64,000 nt of DNA from Cheiracanthium punctorium (taxonomy: Eukaryota > Arthropoda > Arachnida > Araneae > Cheiracanthiidae), in assembly GCA_038373885.1 (NCBI GenBank), contig JAWZYV010013268.1, forward strand, positions 62,001-126,000. Reading direction: 5' to 3'. The notes under the pieces were generated by a model. It was not told the origin of the DNA. It saw nothing but the letters and a program-made list of their open reading frames with translations, and ran no database searches. Positions 46,621 to 58,314 of this stretch are shown piece after piece. The position numbers and the translations under genes were made by a program. Position 1 is the first letter of the stretch, and the number at the start of each line of letters is the position of its first letter.

Positions 46621-46984
46621 ATGGTACTGCACATAAAATATTTATGACAGTTACAGCATGGACGAATGGACGGACAACGAACAAGCCGAAATCATGAACG
46701 CTATTTTATTATTATTTTTTTTTTGGGGGGGGGGGGAAGGGTTAAAAACAGTAGTAACACACAAATGTTCCGATTTTCAAGAATATTTCATTTCACGTTG
46801 TGTTATAGTGATTACCTTTCAAAATCTGTATATTGTTTGTAGAAATTTATTTATTTTTAACATTGAAGCCCAAAATATAGTGAAAAACTGCATTTTACTT
46901 ACATTGTTGTAGCAGGGAGCACACAGTTTAGTCCGCTTAAAATTAAACAGCGATTCTCGTGATATCGAAAATTAATTTAGACAG
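46621..46984. other. AT-rich gap
   Basis: Nothing recognised; a T run followed by a G run lies near 46710-46738. Confidence 0.35.
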
Positions 46985-47150
46985 TCTGGGTTCGATTCCT
47001 GGCTTGGGTTTGGATGTTAGCTTGTCCGTTCCTTCTTAGGGGGTAATGTTGTCCTCCTACTGGGTACCTCCATAATAATAGGGCCAATATCTCGGGCCTC
47101 AATAGGGGCGAATGGCTCATGATCAAGTGCGCGGCCTTAGAAAAAAAAAT
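46985..47150 (+). repeat. SINE family 2, head-truncated copy
   Basis: GTCTGGGTTCGATTCCTGG (B-box-like) is followed by GGGTACCTCCATAATAATAG, GGCCAATATCTCGGGCCTCA and AAGTGCGCGGCCTTAG, then an A run. The A-box part is missing. Confidence 0.68.
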
Positions 47151-47374
47151 GTTCATATTGGAAGCCTTTTGGTATTAGTTATGGAGCTAGTTGTCTATAC
47201 AATAAACGACGATTACACTACTTTGTCTGATCGTTAGAATATTTAATTTTTACATGGTTTCTACAGAGACTGTGACCTAATCTATAATGGTACGCAAGGA
47301 ACGAAAAGTATATTCGGAAAAATTATGACTTTCGAAGTTTTAGAATAACAGACTGAATTAGATAATGAATAGTA

Positions 47375-47720
47375 CAGTAGAATTCCAATCATCCGAACTT
47401 CGACTATCCAAATCGCTGATTATCCGAAGCGCTTTCAGAATTTCACATACACACACACACAAAAAAAAAATAAACAACTGAAAGGGAAGAGGGGCATGAC
47501 GTGTCACTTGAGAAATTCAGAAACATTCTTCTGAAAATTCCTGGTTGTCCAGAAGTTAGCGCTGAAGATGTAGTAGAGTGGATGGTACGTGATTCGCCAG
47601 ATCCTGAGTTCCAAATTCTAAATGATGATGAACCTATTAAAAGTGTAAGAGAAGAAAGTGTCAAGGAAGAAGATGACCTTAGTGTCGCAGTTGAAGCAGA
47701 CCCCCCGAACCATTTGTGAA
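47375..47720 (+). pseudogene. Tigger/pogo element remnant with transposase C-terminus
   Basis: CAGTAGAATTCCAATCATCC, after TA at 47373-47374, is a Tigger-type inverted end. After a CA microsatellite an open frame at 47501-47719 reads EKFRNILLKIPGCPEVSAED then VVEWMVRDSPDPEFQIL, NDDEPI and an acidic run. This resembles the acidic C-terminal linker after the DDE domain of Tigger/jerky-type transposases. The DNA-binding and catalytic parts are missing, so this is an internally deleted, inactive copy. The overlapping 151-codon minus-strand frame is a shadow. Confidence 0.72.
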
Positions 47721-47774
47721 CACTCGAACCCCTTGGTTGGAGTACTTTACCAAGAGATTTTAAAGAGTATTCAT

Positions 47775-48352
47775 ATGAACAATTACGCGTGAAGAAAACC
47801 GACCAGAACTCCAGACCGTCAGATCCAGAGTTGTGCGGTAGACCCGAACGCAGGACCGTCACACTTCGACTGTCTACTAGAGATGAGTTCGGGCTCATTT
47901 TTTGAAGACCGAGCCCGCCCGAGCCCGAAGACTTTTAATCCGAGCCCGCCCGAGCCCGAGCAATATTATTAAAGTTGGAGCCCGAGCCCGAAATTTCAGC
48001 TAAAGACAAATAAAATTAACTACTTCATTAATAAGATACAATAAATTTTGGAGTTTCACACACCTTCTAGTCCCCCGTGCCGCTATTATTTAAAATAAGT
48101 ACGTCTATTTATCCCATGAATCACTTTTTAAAATCTGTTTCAAGGATAATGTTCAACAAAGGAGAAATTTTTCACGAGCCCGAGCCCGCCCGAGCCCGAG
48201 CCCGCCCGAGCCCGAACGCAATCGTGAATTACAGAGCCCGGGCCCGAGTCGGGCCCGGGCTCGGGCTCGGGCTTTCGGGCTCGGGCTGAGCCCGTCTCAT
48301 CTCTACTGTCTACCGTGTTCAGTTCCTTTATCCACTCGGCAATGGTGGGGTG
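47775..48352 (-). repeat. SINE family 1 copy split by a hAT element
   Basis: The body AATTACGCGTGAAGAAAACC, GAACTCCAGACCGTCAGATC and GGTAGACCCGAACGCAGGAC lies on one side. The head CGTGTTCAGTTCCTTTATCC then ACTCGGCAATGGTGGGG lies on the other side of the hAT element at 47878-48305. Rejoining at CTGTCTAC restores the SINE order seen at 32755. Confidence 0.82.
47878..48305 (-). mobile_element. hAT-type element with GCCCGA hexamer arrays, copy 3
   Basis: Perfect 8-bp duplications CTGTCTAC (47870-47877 and 48306-48313) around TAGAGATGAG and CTCATCTCTA. 428 bp, reversed relative to copies 1 and 2. It has the densest hexamer arrays of the three and a shortened middle. It disrupts a SINE, so it is younger than that SINE. 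Confidence 0.9.
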
Positions 48353-49036
48353 ATTTAAAGACGAAATGAAGTATATTGTAACGAATACAGTTTTCCTATC
48401 ATTAAACAGTCTAACTCTATAAAAATTTCGCATCGTCCCAGTTAATTATTATAGAAATAAACTGCCCTAAAAGATTTTACTTTTTTTCTTTTCTTTCTAA
48501 TCATCGTACTGCGCAAGGGCGATCATAAAAGTAAATGCAAACTAAGCATTTTCACGGAACATTACACAATTACCAATGCATTCGAATTCTGCCAGACCGA
48601 GAAAAAGTTAACTTTATTGCGCACACTTCGGTCACTTATCGGCGCTCCGTTAATTTTTACTTATTTTACTAAGTGGAAATGGTCTTTGAAAGACATAAAG
48701 TTTATTTCTAATAATCTCCATAATGGAATAAAGAGGCGGCCATTATTTAACTGAATCCGGGGCCTGTATTGGTATTTATTGAGTTTCATGGGTCTGGTCG
48801 TTAATGTGAAAAAGAGTAAGGAGAATCCGAAAATCATACAAAGTATGTTGGCTGTATTCATGGTAATGGCATTTTATTTCTGTATTTACTGTTAATATGT
48901 TTATAAGCGCCTTATAAAATTTGCATTTAAAAGAAAGGAGCAATAAGAGAAGGGTCTGGGTATGTGTTCATTTAGTTTTCATGAAATTTTGTGAATCAAT
49001 GCGGCGTTAATTTTGGCAAAAAAGGAGGTATCTGCC
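48353..49036. other. Unique sequence, possible regulatory block
   Basis: The stretch 48500-48860 has no repeat signature and contains words such as AATCTCCATAATGGAATAAA and GGCGGCCATTATTTAACTG. I cannot show function. Confidence 0.3.
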
Positions 49037-49355
49037 AAATACGACAATGAAAAAAATGTTTTGTTGATTCAACGATATTTTGATTGACTCTAAGAAATAT
49101 TTTTCTAGAATCAACAAAAGGTTTGTTAATTCAACGAAATGTTTTGTTAATTTAACAAAACTTCGGTTGGTTCTATTTCGAAGAATTGTTTTTGCTGAAC
49201 AACAAAATATCTTTTAATTCAACAAAATATTTTGTTAATTTAACATAAATTTTGTCATACCAAGCAATTTATTCACTTAAAATAGCCCCAGCCAAATTTT
49301 AGTTGAATGAACAAAATTTTGTTCAATTCAACAAAACATTTATTTCCCGTGTAGA
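49037..49355. mobile_element. MITE of iterated TTTTGTTNATTNAAC words
   Basis: The right end in reverse complement is CTACACGGGAAATAAATGTT then TTGTTGAATTGAAC; the left end is AATGAAAAAAATGTTTTGTT then GATTCAAC. Between them TTGTTAATT/AATTAACAAA words recur many times, so the whole 320 bp can fold on itself in many registers. Confidence 0.6.
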
Positions 49356-50745
49356 ATGGTCAAGTAAAATAGAAGTGTTAATACTAAAATAATTTGTAAT
49401 AATTAAGGCCAATGCTGTTAAGGTCTAAAAATAACGCAGTAAAATAAATCCGTAAAATGGCCCAGTCGCTACAGGCTGGATTTCTGTCATCATAGTGGAC
49501 TGATGTAGGACCAAGTATGATAAAGGGTGATGGCGCACGTGAAATATATCGTGGCTCTAATGTCCTCCATGTTGAAGTGACACTTCTGGGGATGTCGATG
49601 TAGGTGCTTGCTTCCATCTGGGATTGGATCAAAGTTAGGCAACTCCGCATAGAGGTACCGTTAGCCGCTTACTAGAAGGGTCCCAAACAGGCCAAAAGGC
49701 TCTTTTCCCCATCTCAAAGAAAAGAAAAAATCATAAATTTCTTGTTATGAAAAGTAACACACGCAAAAACCTAAAAATAAACTATATGACACTTTAAAAT
49801 CCACCCTCTATTGGAGAATGGGTGGCTACCCTACCGTTCTTTCATATATATATTTTCCTGAAAGAAAAAAAAAGTATATCTATTGAATTCTTGCTTTAGA
49901 ATACAACACATGGGAATACATTGTTTCAGCATAATTTATTTGTATTTGAAAATTGTTAAAAAATTATTTATTTAAATTTTTGGAATACCTAATATTTATT
50001 TTTAGAAAACAAGCATTTTTGGAGCTTTTAAAAGGTAGGAGAGGAAGCCTTAACAATTCAGAATACAATTTTCAAAAGTAATGCAATATTTTTTGCTACT
50101 AATGTACTTCATTAGAAAACTAATGTAAAAATACTCATATAACTTTTTTATTAGATTTCCGTAATACTCCAGGCGAAGTAGTTACGTAGGATCTTGTAAA
50201 AAGTTACCAATGCATCACGATGTTCTTTATTTATATCTCTTCTAATATCTGTAAAACCTCTTCAACATAATCCAATTTTCAGAGCATCAAGCGTGAACAA
50301 ATCTGATGCGACGAGAGGGGGAATACTCTGTCGTAAGTTGGAGAAAGTACAGCCACAAGCGTAATGCATATTTTTTTTTTAAATACCATGTCTTATGACG
50401 TACTATAATCTCTGTAAGCGGTTTCTGAGCATTTTACACTTCAGATTTGATTTGGAGAGAAATTTAGAAAAAAATCCATTTATCTGACACGTACTTTAGA
50501 TTTAGACAAAAGCCTATTCTACTCGTATTTTCTCTCACATATACAGATAAACATATAATCTATCCATCTATACCATATCTCCCTTTTTATACACTGAATA
50601 TAAATTCGATCCCAAATAACGGTACGTGTACTGGCAACAGTGAGACCAGTATATCTACCGTAAATTTCATATATGGTGTATGCATAGTAAAACAATGAGA
50701 TCAGTACATAAAATTTATTTTCTCTTTTTTGTTAATGTCATTGTG
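49356..50745. other. AT-rich gap
   Basis: No gene or repeat recognised. An 88-codon minus frame near 49384-49650 has no known domain. Confidence 0.4.
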
Positions 50746-50747
50746 TA

Positions 50748-51195
50748 CAGGGTGGTTATAATCAAACTTCCCCTACAAACAGCATTCTGTAGCTGTAACC
50801 GGTGAGCCGATGGCTACCCAATTTAGCATATGGACTGTACACGAGATGCGCTTAAGGTGAATTTTTCAGAACGTTTAGTTAAAAAAATGTCCACTAGATG
50901 GCACTTTGTACGGTGAAATCAGCTCAAATATTATGCAAATAAATGAATAAATGCCCAAAAACTATTAAATAAATGTTAAAATTGTTTTTATAGTTCGAAT
51001 GAGCTATTTCTATAATTAAACTTGCAGTTTTTCATGCAGAGCGCCACCTACTGGACATATTTTGAGTAATTTTTTTTTCGGAACTCCCTGAGCGCCTATC
51101 ATGTATAGCCAATACACCTAGTTTGGTTACAATCTGTTCGCCCGTTTTAGCTATACAGCACTGTTCATAGGGGAAGTTTAATTATAACCACGCTG
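50748..51195. mobile_element. TA-flanked MITE with CAGGGTGGTTATAA ends, copy 2
   Basis: CAGGGTGGTTATAATCAAAC and, reverse complemented, CAGCGTGGTTATAATTAAAC. TA is intact on both sides (50746-50747 and 51196-51197). 448 bp, matching the copy at 43472-43902 along most of its length, including GCGCCACCTACTGGACATAT. TA target places it with Tc1/mariner-like elements. Confidence 0.85.
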
Positions 51196-51197
51196 TA

Positions 51198-51929
51198 TAT
51201 GTTTTTTTAAATGTTAGATGCCCTCAGTAGCAGCTTGTTGCGAGTTGAATAGTTTTTCCTGCCGGCTTATAACAGCTCCAAACATTTTTTGCTGTTAGCT
51301 TAAAAATCTTTATTAGAGCCCAAAAACATATGCATGCACAAAGTGTTTACACATTTTAAACTGTCATAGAAAATTAATTTTTTCATTCAGAAGGTTACAT
51401 TTCAAAGGGAAAAGTAACGTTATGTTTAGATGTTTTCCTTAGATAATAGTTTCCTGATCTGACGCCCCCCCCCAGATCTTTTCGTATGGGCTACGGTGAA
51501 AGATAAGATGTACTGTCGTAAACCATACAACCTGCATACGTTTCGGAATGAGATTGTGTGTAGAAATCCCATTGGACACTGGTCGTGACTCGTATTCAAA
51601 ATGTATCGAAGTTGAATACTTATTTTGAACATTTACTTCGATTGCCATTAGAAACTTTCAGTTTGACGTTTATTTTTTAAAAAGAAGTATAGCCTTACTT
51701 TTATCAGCAGTTCAACCTTTGTAGGATGGAAAATAAATTTTTTGTGTGCAGTTAAAAGTGCGCGTTACATTTTTCTGATACCTTCCGTATAAGCTGCTTA
51801 GGCTTATTTTTAAATTTGACGGTTTGCAAATTTCTGTAGACACCAGTATTGTTCTAATGAATTAATTCATCATTCTTTTTTATAACATTTGGAGGTTAGA
51901 TAAAATCGTTATTACATCTATTTCATGCG
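51198..51929. other. AT-rich gap
   Basis: Nothing recognised. Confidence 0.4.

Positions 51930-52010
<81 letters not shown>
51930..52010. repeat. (TA)n microsatellite, about 80 bp
   Basis: Uninterrupted TA repeat that borders the left inverted arm. A matching but shorter tract lies at 56151-56195 outside the right arm. Confidence 0.95.
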
Positions 52011-52011
<1 letters not shown>

Positions 52012-52198
52012 CTAATAAGTAAAACACAAAACATACTACAAATAAGACATATCTCGCATAAAAATATAACAGCTATTAGCAAGAATTAGAAACCAGATTT
52101 TGAAGCCAAATAAAGTGCAAGAATTATTGTGATAACATAATGGAACGGAAATTATAACCACTGTCACCATCGTCAGGGGCCACAAACAGTGGATTATA
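52011..52198 (-). repeat. Left arm of a 3.8-kb-spaced inverted duplication
   Basis: ACTAATAAGTAAAACACAAA to CCACAAACAGTGGATTATA is the reverse complement of 55963-56150 with few differences. The arm holds GACGATGGTGACAGTGGTTA on the minus strand. Probably a copy of a short element that ends in (TA)n. Confidence 0.85.
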
Positions 52199-53396
52199 TA
52201 TATATATATTTTCAAGTTCAAAGATTTTTGAGAAAATATATTTAACTTAACTGCATATCGATAGAGAAAATAATATTATGAATAACTAGCACATGCAGTA
52301 TATGAATTTAAATATTAAGTAAAAAGAATATTTAGCGAGAAATTGGATTTAGTTTAAATGTATCTAAAAACACTCTGAAATGGTTCATGCAAACAAATAT
52401 ATTAAAAAACATGAAATATATTTTTAAAAATGATATCTGAATTTGATCTCAAGCTTTAATATATATTCCAAACATTTTAATTAAACTTTGTTAATCTTTA
52501 AGTTTTATTATACGTAATTAAAGGGAAAAATAATGTTTTTTTTTTTTTTAAATTAGTATTGAGAAGAAAGAAGGTCCATTTTTTTCGAAGTTTAAACGAT
52601 CTTATGAATGGATACCACTGCACATTCCTAAGAACTCTTGGTGATAAACGGCGTGATCTCTTTGACACAAATAAAATCGAAATTAAATTACGTTTAAACT
52701 TTTCTCATTAATTTTCCAGTCGAGGAAATCCAATTTGATTTAAGTTACGCCGTTTAATGAGCTGATCTTTTAAGACATTTAAAATTATCTTATAACCAGT
52801 ATCTTACTTTCTAAATGATTGCAGCTCGTTCGGACGAGCAATTGATTATTTTAATGATTTCCTTAAGATTTGCTACTTAAGATGAAAGGGCACGACGATA
52901 TATTAAAGTTACACTGCTGCCACATTTAATTAGAAAAAATAAAAGTAAGAGATCAAACCGAAAATTGTTTCGTTTTCCGACTGTTAGCTATCGACTTAAT
53001 TGAGAAAGTATTCATTAGTAACGAAACAATTATCGTAGATTCAGGTTCTAAAGACTGATCAAAAATTACTTCACTGCATTATTGGAAGATTAATTTAAAC
53101 CTATTCGGTGTTATGAACGAAAACATGCGACAGGATATTTCCCCGAGATGTCTATCGCTGCTTTCTGGTACGTGTCAGTGAACGGAAACTGACAGGGAAT
53201 CTCCGTCACAGCTTTCCAACGGTTTGAGAAAGGCTCCAAATATACTTGCTGACCTATTCATAATTTTTATGCCAAACAGTGATAAATCATGCATCTTGAG
53301 TACTACCCAGAAATAAAACCAGGCTTTTTGTGCAATTTGCAGTTACGAGGGGGATTTTTTTTTTTGCAAAAAATAAAAACCATCTGGCATACCGAT
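52199..53396. other. AT-rich gap with a TAAT-rich unique block
   Basis: The part 52640-53230 carries no repeat signature but many homeodomain-type TAAT/ATTA words, for example GCAATTGATTATTTTAATGA, and a short palindrome CTCGTTCGGACGAG near 52827. It could be a regulatory element; the AT-rich background makes such words common. Confidence 0.3.
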
Positions 53397-53660
53397 ACGT
53401 TTGTTGATAAACTTCAAAAACAAATGGAACTTTTAAAACCATTTAAAACTTAACAACTTTTTCAGACAGTTTTTGGTCCACAAAAATTGCATAGCAGCAG
53501 TCATATGTTCATTCGTGCAGATGGAGTTAGCAAACTTCTCTCAAAACGATGGACCCTCTCCATTGGTAAAAAAGCATGAAAAATATTTCACTGTCAAAGA
53601 TAAGTTCATTAATGTCTGAATAGAACAGTTGAAATATGCGTATTTGGTGCAAACGCATGT
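53397..53660 (+). pseudogene. Gypsy integrase C-terminal fragment, frameshifted
   Basis: Remnant of the integrase of an LTR retrotransposon. FVDKLQKQMELLKPFKT is followed after stops by FLVHKN, then in a second frame HMFIRADGVSKLLSKR. The next frame reads DGPSPLVKKHEKYFTVKDKF then a stop and IEQLKYAYL. This is the order of the gypsy integrase end (VHKDL, HVFVR.D, GP..V..R..K.F.V, SIDRLKPAY). At least two frameshifts and several stops make it inactive. No LTR is evident nearby; the solo LTR at 37856 is not shown to be related. Confidence 0.72.
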
Positions 53661-53844
53661 GGACATCAAGAATCGTAATCTATCTCCTGAATCAAAAGAA
53701 TTTTGGATATGTGTGGTTGTTCAGCCTTCAGCTGTTCGAACCATTCAAGAAAAAGGCATAAAATTTTCGCCTTTCTCCCACTTAAATCGACGAAAGACAG
53801 AAACGTGGACTTGAACTGCCATAGATATGCTATGAACCCGCACC

Positions 53845-54042
53845 TTCAGAGCCGTACGGGTTGTATAGTGGCTAAAGAACCATTCTACCACACCAGGGAC
53901 TGGGTTCGATTCCAGTCCGTCCCTTCATGGGAGTCAAAGCAGGTCCACCTATTAGGTGCCTCCATGATAAAGAGACCAGTAATTTCGGCCTTAGTATTAG
54001 CCGACGTCTTTAAACGGCAAGTGCCTGCCATCAGAAAAAAAA
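53845..54042 (+). repeat. SINE family 2, best-preserved copy
   Basis: GGGTTGTATAGTGGCTAAAG (A-box-like), GACTGGGTTCGATTCCAGTC (B box), AGGTGCCTCCATGATAAAGA and CGGCAAGTGCCTGCCATCAG, then an A run. It lies right after the gypsy fragment. Confidence 0.78.
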
Positions 54043-55875
54043 AGACCCTGAACATTCAGTTTTGTAGAGCAGCGCCAAAAAGGTGGTCAATGCACAAATC
54101 TGATAGACTGATGCACAAGAATGGCGGGCCACTTGTCGATCTTCATATTCTAAAGGCTCCAAGTTGCTTTTAGGAGTTATAACTATCCTTTAAGAAGTCT
54201 ATATGCTTTGATAAGAAATCTGTTGGAAAGCGTTTCATATACCATGAAAGTTCGGCACGATTAATCTTACTTGTTCGCATATGTAAGTGAACCAGAAGGA
54301 GAAAAATTTGCTTCTGGAATTAAACTAGGCTAAAAGGCTAACAAAGGAACCTACCTCGCACAGGAGAATTTATCTTTCCCTACAATCCACAGATATAAAA
54401 AAAATACAGCGAAGTATGTTCAACCTTTTACTTTCTCTACGGTCCAAGAACCTCGGATTTTAGATGGGGCGATGAAATTCACCATAGATGGTTTTTGTGG
54501 ATCAATGTCTGTCAGACCGCTACAGTAAAAATCATTTGTCTTCATATATGTCAAAGCACAGAATATAATCTCTGCTTTTGCTTTCTCTTACAAGCTGAGC
54601 TTCCACCATGTAACGCAGCGGTTCTTGTGATTATGAAATGGAATATCTTAGGTTCGCTGCAAATCAAGTAATTCTGCAAATAATTTTGCGATACGAAATT
54701 TATTTCTATTACGTGAAATTTTGGTTTACTTTTTGGAGATTTAATTTGTTAGTATTAGCGGGAAGGGAAGGCAACGTTGTTTTTGACTCAAGTCAGTATT
54801 TCGACTAGCCGAAAATAACTGAAGGTAATATTGAAAAATTTGGCATGCATGTAAAGTAGGTGCACGATGAGAGAGGTAATTTTTCTCGGGCCGTGCAGAA
54901 AGACAAAATGTTCTATTCACATACCCCCTTCCTACGTCAAATACAGAATGGAACATTATCAAATTTCTTGATGATAAATGTAGCACTATATTTTGCAGTG
55001 CAAATAAATTTGTTTTAGGACATTTTGAAATTCGTCCACCGAGAAATGGGGGAGCCCACCTCACGTGTTTTGCACAAATATTTCTCTAAAGAAAGGGACT
55101 GTTATATTTGAGATTTTTGCTTTAAAATGCAGATGTGAATCTACTGTTTAAGTACAATTTGCTTGTAGTTAAAAACTTTTTTATTTGAATTTTATGTACG
55201 AAGAAAGAAACAATACTTTTTGGTGCCTAATATCTGTCTTATACATTAAAATTGTCATACATACATGGGGTTTTGGTTTTAAGGTTGTAATTGGATGGTT
55301 GGGTCGGGCGGAAGAAGTTTTTCTCATTTAAAAAAAAAAAAGTAATATGTTTAAAAACAACTTGGATGTGTATATGCATGCATATATATATCTGGAGGAA
55401 TTAAAAAAAAAAAAACGGGGGTTCCTATATTGTGATTATTCTGTCCTAAACATTATTTTTTATTTTTTTCTTATTTACTAGATTAATCTTCTGTCATACA
55501 ATAACTTATTATACATACTTTGTCAATAATAATAATCATTATATTTTTTAAACTATATGTTATATATACTATTTATTTTATTCAATCATTTTAATTTATT
55601 ATTATTCAATATATATTTATTATATTAATATACCTGGATATTCTTAAAATTTAATAATATTACCTTTTAGTATCTGGCAACTCCTATGCTTTCTTCTTTC
55701 CACTTTGACACTTTTATTTAGTGGCAACACCATTTTTCACTTTTTAAAATTCTTAGCATTGGCAACACATATCAATTGTTCAAATGAAATTTCCATGTGC
55801 TCAAGGTCTGGTATGTAAAATTATAATTCCTATTTCTAATTTTTGTTATCTTTTTTATATCTTCTTTCCTTTATA
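54043..55875. other. AT-rich gap
   Basis: No gene or element recognised. Confidence 0.4.
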
Positions 55876-55945
55876 TAGTAGGGTAGGGCCCAGATGTGTG
55901 GAGTTAATATCTCTTCTGATATGCCACACAACCGAAACCCTACTA
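55876..55945 (+). repeat. Three-tier hairpin, possible structured RNA
   Basis: TAGTAGGGT pairs with ACCCTACTA (outer 9 bp), TGTGTGG with CCACACA (7 bp), and TATC with GATA closes a small loop. It lies just upstream of the right inverted arm and may belong to the same element. The left arm has no counterpart. Confidence 0.55.
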
Positions 55946-55962
55946 TTTGGTTTGCTGTAAAT

Positions 55963-56149
55963 TATAATCCACTGTTTGTGGCCCCTGACGATGGTGACAG
56001 TGGTTATAATTTCCGTTCCATTATATTATCACAATAATTCTTGCTCTTTATTTGGCTTCAAAATCTGGTTTCTAATTCTTGCTAATAGCTGTTATATTTT
56101 TATGCGAGATATGTCTTATTTGTAGTATGTTTTGTGTTTTACTTGTTAG

Positions 56150-56150
<1 letters not shown>
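55963..56150 (+). repeat. Right arm of the 3.8-kb-spaced inverted duplication
   Basis: TATAATCCACTGTTTGTGGC, CCCTGACGATGGTGACAGTG and TTTTGTGTTTTACTTGTTAG mirror the left arm at 52011-52198. It is followed by (TA)n at 56151-56195. Confidence 0.85.
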
Positions 56151-56195
<45 letters not shown>

Positions 56196-56197
<2 letters not shown>

Positions 56198-56554
56198 ACT
56201 ACCAGAATTATAATTTGTAAAACCAGGACAATAATGTTTTATGACTCCATATTTTAATTTATTCAATAAATATAATTGTAATTTAAAGAATGATGGGAAC
56301 GAATTTTAATTCTTATGTGTCCGTTTAATCAAAAGTATCTTAAAAAAAAAAAAACCCGCAGACAGTGCCAATGGTCACAAATAAGCATGGCCAATGGTAT
56401 GTATTTTGTGAATGATTTCTACTATGATTTGGATCAAGATTAAACATGATATGAAGAAAGCACTTCATTTACTTATTTTTTCGAAAGTATTATAATATAG
56501 AAGCTTTTGCGACTTAACAGTTCGAAGCCCAAAAATTTTCACATCAATATAAAA
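56196..56554. other. AT-rich gap
   Basis: Nothing recognised. Confidence 0.35.
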
Positions 56555-56820
56555 GACCAGCTGGAAATACTGCCCAACGCTGAAAAAGTGCAGCCGTTGC
56601 CGCTGACCCATTTAACTGGTTGTTCGGCCTGCTGTGTCAGAAAACATTTTATGCTCTGTGGAGACAGATGGGCTATTCGATCAACCGCCATGTTGTTAAA
56701 AATATCGATGGCAACGGCTGCACATTTTCAGCGTTGGGACCATTTAACTATAATGTTTTGCGACTAGCAGAGCATACACTGAAATGAGGTTTCATTTTGC
56801 AAGCACCGCTCGTCAAAGGG
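56555..56820. mobile_element. Distant relative of piggyBac-type MITE family A
   Basis: CTGCCCAACGCTGAAAAAGT, GCAGCCGTTGCC and their inverses GGCAACGGCTGCACATTTTC and AGCGTTGGG form the family hairpin. The right end CGTCAAAGGG is followed by TTAA (56821-56824). The loop is different in sequence, so this is an older or separate subfamily. The left end is uncertain. Confidence 0.65.
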
Positions 56821-56824
56821 TTAA

Positions 56825-57944
56825 AGCTTTACGTATGCACTTAATACATTTCTAAATTGTCTTCGTACCTTTTTCAGTTATAAAAATACTCAAAAAAAAA
56901 AAAAGAAAACTGTTTCCTCAAATAATTGATAAAACGTGTGACGTTAGCTAAATTATCAGTTAATTATTCATAGCTTAAAACTTCGTAAATAATAATGTCT
57001 TGTTGGATATCATAATGTATTTTCCAAACGCTTTCCTTTTTCAGTATAATTAATGAATAAATAATTACTTGAGAGGTAATTAATAAAATGATTATGAGTT
57101 CGTGCATTTTTCTAATTTATAAGACACTTTACTGTAATCCTTTACATAGGATATGCATAATAGTATCTGGCTGCGTAGTTAAAATTACACACATTTATGT
57201 ACAGGCTGTCCAGCAGCGTCTTGTTCTAACCTTATCTCGAGAACGTTGATCGCTATTGCTTTTTAATTGGGTGTCTTAGTAAAGTGATTATACGCTACAA
57301 GAAACAACTCATTACAGCGCCACCTGACGGCAAACAGAAAAAATAGTTATAGAGTGTAGTCGATTTTATTCGAAAAGGAACCTAAAATACAGTAACGCGT
57401 TAAGAACAGAAGGTGTACAATTTACATAATTTGTTGGTAGACGCACCGAATACACTTCTGGATACCTATCTATACTGAGATAATATATTGTGAAAATAAC
57501 ACATGATTAATAGTTCCAATATAGAATAAATAGACTGATAAGACCATTGATTAAAAGTATTCTTTATGAATACGAACAAAATTGAATCGTTCATTTCAAA
57601 AATCGCATATCCCGATTTTTTTCAAACACAGCCAAATACCTATGTAAATAAGTACAGCTTAAGTCTAATCATAATCATGAACCCTAATAAGTATTTGGAC
57701 CGTATTTCTCTAGCCCGAAAAATGGTCAGAGCATGCTCAAGACACGTTTTTAGATGTTCAGAAGACGTGCTTTGAACGCTTTTTGAGCTAGTTGTGCTAC
57801 TAGGGTTTGTAGTACAGTGTTTAACGAGTCATGAAAACATGCGAGTTGAGTGGTATTGGATATGATCCATGAAAATTTAATGATTATCTCTTGAATTTTA
57901 AGCCACGCATTTGAAAATGACAAAATAAATATATATCTACATTG
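56825..57944. other. AT-rich gap
   Basis: TACAGGCTGTCCAGCAG near 57199 looks like one end of a Tc1-type element, without a partner. No gene recognised. Confidence 0.4.
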
Positions 57945-58145
57945 TGTCCCAAAAAGGTGCTTACGGGCTTTTATTCTTTATTTATTGAGATAAGTGGGTA
58001 GTGTAAATTGAAAAATTGTTCGAAATAAGACCGTAAGTAAGAATCCGTTAAGAAAAATTTCCTCTTACTAATGCTCAAAAAGTTACACTTTCTAAATTTT
58101 TATACGACCCCCGTACAAAAAAAATCGTCAATTAGAAAGTTTTTA
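57945..58145 (+). repeat. Dispersed repeat with GTGTCCCAAAAA start, copy 2
   Basis: GTGTCCCAAAAAGGTGC, AAGTGGGTAGTGTAAATTGA and AAAAAGTTACACTTTCTAAA then TTTTTATACGACCCCCGTAC match 35500-35715. Confidence 0.65.
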
Positions 58146-58314
58146 TTTCCCATCCAACACAAACAATATGTATTAAGTAAAAATGTCCTCTATTTTATTG
58201 CTCACATCCCCAAATTTAATGAAAATTGCATTTAAATGCCGTAAAATAAAAATTAAGCATAAAAGGTTTTTTACGCTGGAAAGACTTATTTACATGTTAA
58301 TTTCATACATCAAA

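Noticed and set aside
47443..47898. 151-codon minus-strand frame
   Set aside because: It is the antisense of the Tigger transposase remnant and part of a SINE.
53703..54173. 156-codon plus-strand frame
   Set aside because: It crosses from the gypsy remnant into SINE family 2, with no consistent domain.
55876..55945. Hammerhead ribozyme
   Set aside because: CTGATA and CCGAAAC are present but their spacing and the stems do not fit the hammerhead core.
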